In this document: positions 49,025 through 64,000 of the stretch, in pieces | How the letters are laid out: each line of letters starts with the position of its first letter | How positions within the stretch are numbered: position 1 is the first letter of the stretch | From: Tenodera sinensis | Taxonomy: Eukaryota; Arthropoda; Insecta; Mantodea; Mantidae | NCBI GenBank assembly: GCA_030765045.1 | Contig: CM060961.1 | Coordinates: 30,351,305-30,415,304 of the forward strand | Length of the DNA stretch: 64,000 bases | Reading direction: 5' to 3' | Notes under the pieces: generated by a model | What the model saw: only the letters and a program-made list of their open reading frames with translations | What the model was told of the DNA's origin: nothing | Database searches by the model: none | Translations under genes and position numbers: made by a program

Positions 49025-50470
49025 TCTATATGTTGCACTCACATGACTTTCTCTAGTCTTGTACTAATAGTTCTTACAAACTCTTTTTTCTATATCTTCT
49101 TGTGTAAGTTGAGATAAGCATTTATACAAATTATCTTATTATAAGATTTAAAACTTTCGCGGCGAATGTTACTAATAATTGATTCTCGAGTGATCAGCAG
49201 ACCAGGGTGAATCAAATGGCCGAAGGCTTGAGTTTTATAAATTTGACGCGACTGATCACCCAAGAATCAATTATTAATTATCGTATTGCTTATTTCCTTG
49301 TAGATGCAAGGGGAATATTAGAATACAGTAGGCTTTGTACGATAGTTAAATCTTTAAAATCGTTGAGATCCCGTTCTCTTTGCACACTTAACATATAAAA
49401 AAAATGAGCAACGATTGTGCATTTCACATTACAAGGAAAATCTCCGAAATGGTTCACCCTACAAGAAAATTTATTGGGACATAAATTGTGTATTTTAGCA
49501 AGATCTACATTTTTGTACAGTATGATTTGGTCTATCTCTTACGGTTTACCAGTTATGCAAAAGGCGTCCAGAGTAAATACACTACATGGGCTATATCCAG
49601 AAAATTCAAGATATACATTTCATTTGTCATAAAAATATCTCAAACATATGGCATTTTAATCAAAATCGTTAGAGCCATTTTCAAGAACATCAAAATTTTC
49701 GAAAAATCTTCCATGTAAAGGGTAGTTTAGGGTAGGGCTATTTTCTTCAAAATCTTCTTGTCACATCCTTGAAAGAAATTAAACTTAAATACCAAATTTA
49801 GTTTTTAAACTAGTTTTCGTTTTTGAGTTATGCTGTCCACAGACTAACAGACACACTGACACACACGCGCGCGCGCGCGCGCGGACCTTTTTTCTAAAAA
49901 TGCTGTTTTGGGATACAGGGGGTCTCAAAACATATATTTCGGGTGAAATCTCGACATCGAATTTTTGGGTGGAATACAAAACTTCCCCTACTTACCAGTA
50001 GAGAAAGTAAAAATGAATAACCATGTTCCATTTTCTCCAAAATTCACCCAAATAACAAGGAATATTTCCGAAGTGGTTCACTCTTCAACAAATTTTATTT
50101 AGACATAAATTGTGTAAGATAGCAAGATCTTCAATTTTGTATAGTAAGATTTGGTCTGTCTCTTACCGTTTACCAGTTATTCAAAAGCCGTCCGGAGTAA
50201 ATAGTTCTACATAGGCTACAGCCAGAAAATTCAAGATATACATTTCATTTGCCATAAAAATATCTCAAACAGATGAATTTTAATCAAACTCGTTAGAGCC
50301 GTTTTCAAGAAAGTCAAAATTTTCGAAAAATTTTCCGTGTAAAGGATAGTTTAGGGTGGTAGAATTTTCTTCAAAATCTTCGTGTCGCATCCTTGAAAGA
50401 CATTAAACTTAAATACCAACTTTGATTTTTAACCTACTTTTCGTTTTTGAATTTTGCTGTCCACAGACTG
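49025..50470 (-). repeat. R1-rep, two tandem units plus tail, with nested hairpin
   Basis: Minus-strand array. The tail-bearing unit is 49025-50008; a second unit, 50009-50470, stops at a (CA)n tract. The unit junction (AGTAGAGAAAGTAAAAATGA at 49997-50016) matches that at 29817. A (CG)n tract lies at 49866-49882. Confidence 0.85.
49141..49275. mobile_element. 135-bp foldback insertion in the R1-rep tail
   Basis: Flanked by AATTATCTTATT (49129-49140) and AATTATCGTATT (49276-49287), which occur once in other tails. Inverted arms of 24 bp lie at 49174-49197 and 49252-49275 (22 matches, AATAATTGATTCT start). No coding capacity. Confidence 0.6.
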
Positions 50471-50528
<58 letters not shown>

Positions 50529-50547
50529 TCACTCACTCACTCACTCA
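50469..50547. repeat. (CA)n then (CACT)n microsatellite
   Basis: About 54 bp of CA repeats followed by about six CACT/ACTC units. It lies at the standard microsatellite position of the adjoining R1-rep unit. Confidence 0.95.
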
Positions 50548-50579
50548 CACTGCTATCGATCGTCTTTAACATATTCTGT

Positions 50580-51510
50580 AATATACGAGCTCTATGCCGA
50601 ATTGAGGTCATTTACCGAAAAGGCTGTAGGAGATTATCAATGTGGCTTCCTACAAGGAAGATGTACGATTGACCAGATTTTTGTGCTGCGCCAGACACTT
50701 GAAAAATGTATAGCATTTGGAATTGACATAAACTGATTGTTCATTCACTTTCAAGCAGTATATGACAGTATAAATAGAAAAAGGCTCTATATAGCAATGG
50801 AAGAATTGCAAATTCCCAGAAACTTAATTTAGTAAAAGTCACGGTGGTCAAAACACAGAGTAGAATAATTATACAAAATATTTGTCGGATTCAGTAAGGT
50901 AAGAAAATGGACTAAGACAAGGAGATGCTTGACATGCATGTTATTTAACATTATATTAAAGAAAGTAGTGAGAGAGTCTGGAATTGTCAGGGGAACTATT
51001 TTCTATAAGTCAATATAGATTACGGCATATGCAGATGATATAATAATTATTATAAGAGCACAGAGCGAGGAAAGAGGCCTGCACAGACCTTTGAAGGAGG
51101 CAGCAAGAAAGGTAAACTTAAAAATTAAGTAAAACAAAACAAAATACCTATATGCCAGTCACAAGAAAAAGTACAAGAACATCTGGCTATATTGAAATTG
51201 GTTCACATAAATTCGAGACTGTTGAACTAAGTCGGTGTGGGTGGCTCAGTTGATTAAACGCTGCCCTGCTGATCCTAAGATCGGGGGTTTAAATGCGGCC
51301 CAGGCCGATGTTTTTTTAAGTGTGTTTAATAAACGACAGCTCCATGCCAGCAAATTTACTGGTATGTAAAAGAACTCCTGCGGGGTGAAATTCCGGCACA
51401 CCGGCGACGCAGATGTGATCCTGGCAATTGACAGCGTCGTTAATGAACGAAACAATTTAACCGAAACATAAAATGTTAATGTATAAAGTTTCATTAAGAC
51501 CAGTTCTGAA
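50580..51510 (+). mobile_element. RTE-like LINE reverse transcriptase, decayed, split by a SINE
   Basis: Reads EKAVGDYQCGFLQGRCTIDQ, IFVLRQTLEKC, then (frames shifting) FQAVYDSINRKRLYIAMEEL, LRQGDALSCMLFNIIL-like residues and ITAYADDIIIII with an intact YADD. After a SINE at 51232-51455 the frame MLMYKVSLRPVLK continues the family pattern. Stops throughout. Confidence 0.7.
51232..51455 (+). mobile_element. tRNA-derived SINE, family 1, inside the RTE-like LINE
   Basis: Head GTGGGTGGCTCAGTTGATTA, B-box-like GGGGGTTTAAATGC, common body and tail AATTGACAGCGTCGTTAATG. Confidence 0.85.
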
Positions 51511-51735
51511 GACACAGCCAAATGTCACGAACATAGAAGATGAGAAGGAAACGGAATGAAATGGAAAGGATGGGAAGGTAATCGTGGTAGAAGAGAAACA
51601 GCCACAGAATTTGCCTGCCGACCAGGGAAAACCAGGAAAAAGCCAAGGTCAAGTGGACGGTTGGTGAGAATGGAATCCAACACCACCCGAGTGCGAGCCT
51701 CACATGTTTCACGGAGCCGTCTCGCTCGGTAAACA
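51510..51735 (-). mobile_element. tRNA-derived SINE, family 2
   Basis: The minus strand starts ACCGAGCGAGACGGCTCCGT, then GTGAGGCTCGCACTCGGGTG, B-box-like GTTGGATTCCATTC and the core CTTTTTCCTGGTTTTCCCTG. It probably also interrupted the RTE-like LINE. Confidence 0.72.
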
Positions 51736-52218
51736 CCAAGCAAGCTGCAAGTTATTAAACTTAAAAGTTATCCAGCACCAAGTCTCGTTTTACTCTGATC
51801 TAACATCACAATACACAGCAGAACGCTGAAAGTGATAACCACACATACCGTTAGCGTATTCTTGGAAATGTCGCATGTCTGATAACCCACCGCTCCCACG
51901 GCACTGCTTTCCTGCCAATTATGTGAAACAGTAATATGAGTGTGTTCCTATCACCTTTCGTTTTAAAAGTTGCTAGCCTGGCTGTTTTTACCACATTGCT
52001 TAACACCCGACAAATTTCTGCAGCCTGGGTATTCGAAAACGAATTACTGCATTTGGCTGTATCTTAGGGAACGAAGCACATTGGGTTGTGTATCACTTTG
52101 CTATCAACTCCTTCATTCCAGCATTCCAGATTCTCGTAAGTTCCTCGCGGTAGGAAAGTGGTAATTATAGTCATAGCACTGTTGGGTGATGCAATCTGTC
52201 ATATTTTTTGTTACTGAG

Positions 52219-53152
52219 CAGGGTTGCTAACTCGTACGATAATTATGGGGGCATACGATAATTATAATGTTTGTACAATGGTTGCCAACCCGTACAATAA
52301 TTATGGGGGTGTACGATAATTTCAATACCAACGAAATATCATTTTCACTGGTTTGTCACACCAGCGAAATGAAACAAATTACAAATAGTGACACCACTTT
52401 TGCCCTCATGGCCTGTCTCCACCCCTCTAAGGCAATAATTTTATATCACACTAATCCTTCTTTCCTTTATCCTCTCGTTGCCAGTGTGCCCAGATCTGGT
52501 ATTCTCAATGAAGAAAGCTCTCTTCGGAAAATAGATGATCAATGGAGAAAACTCGGAATAAGTGATATTCCGTGTGAAATAACATGCCTGAACCTGACAG
52601 TTTCCGGGGTGCTGTTAAACACATGTATTACCTTGGTGGAAATACTGATTTAAAAGAACTAGCGGCCTTTGCATTGTCAGTGATTTCGTTCGTATAATCT
52701 GTTTTGTTGCCCCACAGAAGATTCTTGCAAAAGTTTTTCCTAAACTGGGTTTAGTAAAAACCTAAGTTAGAAACAGATTGGCGCTAGATATGATAAATGA
52801 ACTTATTCTATCGTCTCAGCTAATGACAGAATGTGGTATATCCGAAAATCTGCAAGTCACCGAGAAGATGTCAACCCAACAACAAATTTGTATAATGCTG
52901 CAACAGTTGAGGAAGATGAACTTTCAGATGAATAGTGCGAGAAACACAAATGCTAAAGTGGTAATACTGGTTGAGGTCATCAATCTTGTAAGTGAATGTG
53001 ATAAACATCATTACTGTTACATTTTCATAAGTGTTATATTGATATTTTTATTGTTGTAGCATTTGGTTTATGATGTACGATAATTTTGAACCCAAATCTG
53101 TAATTTTGAGTGGCTGGTACGATAATTTTGTTTTTAAATGTTGGCAACCCTG
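52219..53152 (+). mobile_element. hAT transposon deletion derivative with intact ends
   Basis: 934 bp bounded by CAGGGTTGC(T/C)AAC terminal inverted repeats and a perfect 8-bp target duplication, TTACTGAG, at 52211-52218 and 53153-53160. Subterminal GTACGATAATT motifs recur near both ends. Coding remnants include SSLRKIDDQWRKLGI, ELAAFALSVISF and NRLALDMINELILSSQL. They match the C-terminal dimerisation region of hAT transposases. The rest of the transposase is missing and the frame is broken, so it is non-autonomous. Confidence 0.88.
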
Positions 53153-53160
53153 TTACTGAG

Positions 53161-54470
53161 TGAGCAGCTGTGGATGCATTCTCATGCTCTTTGACCGCTT
53201 GATCGGTAGATGTCAGCAGCATGCAGCTTTAGCACGTTTAAAACCACTATCTTTGTGCGTGGTCAATTGGCGAGGTGTAAGTTTTTGACGATTGTTTGCA
53301 TGTAACAGCATAATGGGATAATAAAGAACAATAGAGTAAGGAATGTTGTCTATGCTAAACAACTGAAGGGTAAATCTTCAAATTTTGAGTTTTTAGAAGA
53401 CGACGAAAATGAAGAGAAAATTTTACAGCTGGGTGGGCACATCAGTGACTCGATTGAGTCACTATAGACTCCATCATAGAACACGTGTAAAGATGTTCTC
53501 TTCATTCTAATCCAAGCCACACCATAGAAATTGATGAAGGCACCACCAGTTTTAATCGTAATTTTTTCAAGTGCTACATATAATCCAATGAAACTCCTGA
53601 AATTTTGGACAAAAGTGTTCTTGCTGGAATTGCTAATAGCTATATTTTGAAGTTCAAACTTGATGATAGAAGTTCAGTCATCTGATAATTTACCTCACAA
53701 TTCTTGTAAAAGAATTGAGTTCCTCACTTACCAAAGAGGAATCCAAAACTTATAGATATCGTGTTTACATGGATAGTTCTCTCTTCAGCTAGCAGAACTG
53801 CTTGAAAAAAATATTCCAACATCTGGTACTTTCCTACCATCTAGACATGGCACCAAAATGAAATGAAAATGAGAATGAGCCAAAGATTGGAAAAGGGAAA
53901 AGGAAGTTTTTCAGGAGGGATAATATATTAGAAACTGAGCGAACTGTTTTCATGTTTTTCGCATACCGCAGTGGCAGTAAAACATACATCATACACACAA
54001 GAATAAAATTCCAAATTCCAAATGTTTTGAGATTCACTGTAGTTCTGGACTATAACGATCAAATGTGTAGAGTGGACCGAAGTGATCATTTGATTTGTGG
54101 TTATCATTCCTGAGAAGACCTAGGAAGTTACATCGCAGTCTTCTTTTGGTTTACTGCATAGTACAACTAAATCCCAAAGTTTCTATGTCACACAAAAAGT
54201 TTTGTCATAGTCCTGTAAAACCTTTAGTTGAGGAGAGAATGGTTTTAAAAAACTAGGTGTTTCACTATCCATAGAAAGCCGTGGCTGACCATTCTGTGGA
54301 CCTTGCACCAGGGATGTCCAAACTTCTGTATTTGGAGAACCTTACGCAGTGAAGAGCAATACCCCACTCCACTCCTCAGTCGGAGGCACAGACACTCAGT
54401 ACCCAATAACGGATATAACAGGCGACTCCACAGCCGTTTCTAAGTCATTAATTGGATTTTCTGGGAATGG
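53161..54470. other. Intergenic, no gene recognised
   Basis: No recognised protein or repeat family in this stretch. Confidence 0.35.
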
Positions 54471-54800
54471 CCTCTTCTCTTCATTCTGGATGACTTTTGC
54501 ATAAATGGTAAACAGCAAGAGACCGACTAAAGCTTACTAAATAAAAATGTGGATCTCGTTAAAACACACAATTTATGTCAAATACTAATTTTGTCTTTTC
54601 AGTGAACCATTTCAGAAATATTCCTTCTTATTTGTTTGAATTTGTCAATAGTTATACTTTTTTTTTTTCAAATAGGAATATGTTATTTGTTTTTTCATTC
54701 TTTGTCTCTGCAAAGAGAACGCAATTTCAAATGCAGCGCATAGCAACCAGCTCTTAAAACATTTCACTATCACCTAAAGCCTAAGCAGTACCTAACAACT
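54471..54800 (+). repeat. R1-rep fragment, degenerate
   Basis: GACTTTTGCATAAATGGTAA, the AAAACACACAATTTATGTCA block, GTGAACCATTTCAGAAATAT and part of the tail are recognisable. Confidence 0.7.
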
Positions 54801-55289
54801 CACTAATGAACAGATGTGTAGCGCATAAGATTTGAAAGTGCTTTCGTAAATCAAGCGCAACGTATATGTTAACAAACTGCCACTGCAACACAATGCACGG
54901 CTGGGGTTAAAGAAAGACAAAGTTCGCGTATGATGGAAGTAGGCAAACCCACACTCCCCTCTCTCGCAAACGTCAGACATCGCTGCTGCAGATAGTGATG
55001 GCGGCATTCTTGACATACCTGCTCATCATACAACCTTTATTTATTATCATTCACCATAACATTAGACTAGCTTGTCTTTGGAGTTCCTTGTCGCAACCCA
55101 TAAGGCACTGCTGGAACCTTATGCAGTTCAAAATAAACATTAGGGTATACATTTACGTCCAGCATTACCTGCTGCTGTATTGTAATGATAAATGTCTAAT
55201 AACATTATTTATTATTTCTGTTATTCTGTACTATTTTAAATTTAAATATTAAACAATTTATAGTACCTACTTCTTTTTGCCTCCATATA

Positions 55290-55700
55290 TGTAAATATTC
55301 CGCTTAAAAGCATTTTGGTTATGATTTTTCCCCTTTTTGTTTTAGAATCTTTGTTACACTTCAGTATGTTTATGTTTTTTTTATGTTATAATGTGTTGCC
55401 TGGTAAAGTGCCATGAGAAGCCTTATCGCATTAACTCCATATATAAATAAATACTTACATAAATAAATATGCAGAATTAGATTATGTTTATTATTATTTG
55501 AGCCACGTTACAATTCTTCTCACTCAGTAAATTAACCGATGCAATGTGGTATTTTGTTACTCATATGCATCGATAAGTTCAAAGAATTATTAGAAACTTC
55601 CTTGAGTCGACTTAAAATGCGCAATGATTTCCTGTTTCTCAAGAGATTTGAGAGAGTAGAAAGGTTATCCCTGAGTTTTCTTTCTTACTTTTCTCTTTTT
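55290..55700. repeat. 3' flank of UGT-C, duplicate of the UGT-B flank
   Basis: Counterpart of 28650-29191. It continues to the gene without the two R1-rep units that separate flank and gene in UGT-B. Confidence 0.7.
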
Positions 55701-56253
55701 CGTTTCCATGTCCTTATCTCAGCCATATGTTTTCCTCTACAACATCGCAGGTGTAGAGGAAAATAGCACTTCAGCATTAGAACTTCCCGTAACTCTTCCA
55801 ATTACTACTACAAACGACTGCATATCAGTGCAGAATATAAAAGATCTTATAAATCACGAGCTTTTTGCTGAACCTTAGAAAATCCGCTTTGCACTTCATC
55901 CCGTCACTCACCGCGTTTTATACATAGGAATTTTGCCTCTCTTTTTGTGGATATAAAATCAAGCACCAATAATCCTAACCAGTGATGCCCAATTTTATGC
56001 GAAAGAGGGTAAGGACATATGACCCACATTCTTTTCGCTGAGCTATGACGCATTCGTGGGACTCAAAAACAAACCTGTGTAATCCTTGGTTCACTGAATG
56101 AGTGAAGAGCAAATGATTCATGCACAAAACAAAAAGGGGGATGGAGCGACAAGGTGACCTCTTTGGCACACAAGATTACAAGATTGGGCCTTGCTGATGT
56201 TAATTAAACCTCTCTTAAATTTTTCCCATTTCACTCCCTTCTCTATTGAGTTG

Positions 56254-62320
<6,067 letters not shown>

Positions 62321-62754
62321 CTGAAACCCAATAGATTGTGTATTAATGACTACAGGCATTTCCGGACATTTGTTACACTGTGGTTTGTTTGCAAAGTATC
62401 ATAGTTCATATGGTTATGCGTAATGTATGTACTTATTACACACATGGGTGCACTATATATATATATATATATGAAATGATCCGTCAGACTTTAACAGCAA
62501 TTCTCGTGTTGTGAATAACAAGAAAGTCTAACACTAAGATATTGAAAATTTTATAGTTTTCTAGGGAAAAAAATATTTTATCAAAAAAATGTATCATCAC
62601 CTGACTGAATTATTATTCACTGAAGGTTCTTGATTTATGGTTATATTCATAGAAAATTGAATAAACAACAATTTTTTCCTTTGGCGTATTTCAATAGATT
62701 CAACGGTTTTTGTGTAAATTAAATTAAAATTAAATTAAATTTCACTTCCGTTGT

Positions 62755-63480
62755 GTATATCTTCAATTTTCTACAAATAGCCTGTGAAGTCCTGGTCATT
62801 TGGAATTACTTTTGCATGACTAGTAAACCGTAAGGCTTAAACCAAATCCTACCACACAAAAACTGAGGTCTCGTCAAAGTACACATTTCTGTCTAATAAC
62901 TTTTTTATTTTATTTTTAGTTAACTATTCCCAATCTATTCTTTGTCATTCGTTTGAGTTTTGAAATACCTATACCTCTCTGAATTAGGATGTCATTATGG
63001 CTTCTCCTGCTTTCCTTTTCTACTTTCTCTACTAGTAAGTACAGGAGATATCGTATTTCACCCAAAAATTTGATATCGATATTTCACTGGAAATACTTGT
63101 TTTAGGAACTTCTGAGTCTAAAAAGAGCATGTGTAGAAAAACGTCCATATGTGTGTATCTGTCTGTCTGTAAACAGTTTAAGTAAAAAATGTTGAGTAAA
63201 TAGGAAACCTGGTGTTTCCAACACCAAGATCGTCAAGAAAGTACCTCCATGCCACTTTGCATGGAACATTTTTGAACATTTTTTCGAAAAAAGACTAACA
63301 ATTTTGATTAAAATACCATATGTTTAAGATATTTTATGCCAAATGAAATGTATATCTTGAATTGTGTGTGAATGTCGTGAAAAGTTCTCTGCCGGTCTAG
63401 GTGTCTTTTGCACATTATCTGGTAAATCGTAAAAGTTATAGACAAAATCTTACTTCACAAAAAATAAGATCTTGTAAAAG
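62755..63480 (+). repeat. R1-rep, two tandem units, diverged, in presumed UGT-C intron 1
   Basis: Partial unit 62755-63021, then a second unit starting ACTTTCTCTACTAGTAAGTA at 63022 and running to about 63480, where family G begins. The same unit junction as at 29817 and 50008. Confidence 0.75.
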
Positions 63481-63487
63481 ATATGTA

Positions 63488-64000
63488 TATACAAGGTGGA
63501 AGGGAAGTCATTACATTCCTGCTAATATGTGCTTCATAGAAGCATTACAAACAAAAAGGTCGAATGGCATTTTGTTTTTTGATCAGCCGATTTCGAAAAA
63601 AATAAATGTTTTTTATCCAAATTTTATGCGCAATTCCATAAGAATGTAGGAAGATAACAGTTTGTTACTTGTTAGATGCATAGAGTAACTTATTTGTGAC
63701 ATAGCTTGGTAGTAATTATGAGACATCACACAGGGTTTCGAAATAATTAATCACTTAAAAGACGTGAAGGAACACTGCGAGCAGTTATTTGAGACGTGAA
63801 GTGTGTCGACAACGTTGCGTTGAGGTTGATCAGGGAATTGAGCTGCTTTGTGGATGTAAACAGGTCTGGCACTTTCGCTTTTCGTGCAATGTTTTGGGAG
63901 CTAACGCTTGTGATTGGCCTACACTCCCACAGAAGAACAAGGTACGGTATGTGTGTCTTCTCAAGACGCACTGTTAGGAAGTTTGTTTTTGTACTGAACT
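63488..64000 (+). repeat. Dispersed repeat family G (plus copy, runs off the window)
   Basis: Starts ACAAGGTGGAAGGGAAGTCA, shares TGTGCTTCATAGAAGCATTA and CGAAATAATTAATCACTTAA with 44438-44975, and reaches TTTGTTTTTGTACTGAACT at the window end. Confidence 0.8.

Overview
The window looks like nuclear DNA of an insect: AT-rich, intron-containing, and filled with tRNA-derived SINEs, LINEs, an LTR element, DNA transposons and long (AAT)n arrays. The SINE and transposon mix suggests a cockroach or termite relative (Blattodea), but that is inference. I see no rRNA gene, functional tRNA gene, CRISPR array or prokaryotic feature.

The host genes I can support form one family. Three UDP-glycosyltransferase (UGT) genes lie head-to-tail on the minus strand: UGT-A (5674-10997), UGT-B (30981-40428) and UGT-C (56254 to beyond 62320, first exon not seen). 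A and B are complete. Each has five coding exons with the same intron phases (1, 0, 1, 2), canonical GT/AG sites, and 1569 nt of CDS coding for 522 residues. All three encode an N-terminal acceptor domain, the UGT signature, one C-terminal membrane anchor and a KKxx-type ER retention tail; A and B also show the signal peptide. B and C are recent duplicates: exons, introns and about 2 kb of 3' flank align. A is more divergent. The enzymes would be ER-lumen glycosyltransferases acting on small lipophilic molecules; the acceptors cannot be read from sequence.

Between and inside the genes the DNA is layered with mobile elements. From the left: an R1-like LINE tail (1-860); SINEs (3.7-4.8 kb); UGT-A with a hAT fragment in intron 3; SINEs and a long (AAT)n array (12.9-15.2 kb); a Tc1-like transposase ORF (16.7 kb) inside one of two ~350-bp direct repeats (17.4 and 24.0 kb) that flank an LTR-retrotransposon relic, itself interrupted by a Jockey-like LINE (21.2-22.9 kb); an inverted-repeat element (26.8-27.8 kb); UGT-B; Tc1-like, hAT and other transposon relics (41-44 kb); an RTE-like LINE with two SINE insertions (50.6-51.7 kb); a 934-bp hAT deletion derivative with a perfect 8-bp target duplication (52.2-53.2 kb); UGT-C; and a mariner-like tail in its intron 2.

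The least familiar item is a dispersed family, called R1-rep here (not the R1 LINE). It has about ten copies built from a ~620-bp unit that occurs in tandem with the same junction at three loci, followed by a unique ~240-bp tail. A variable microsatellite sits at the same internal position in many copies.
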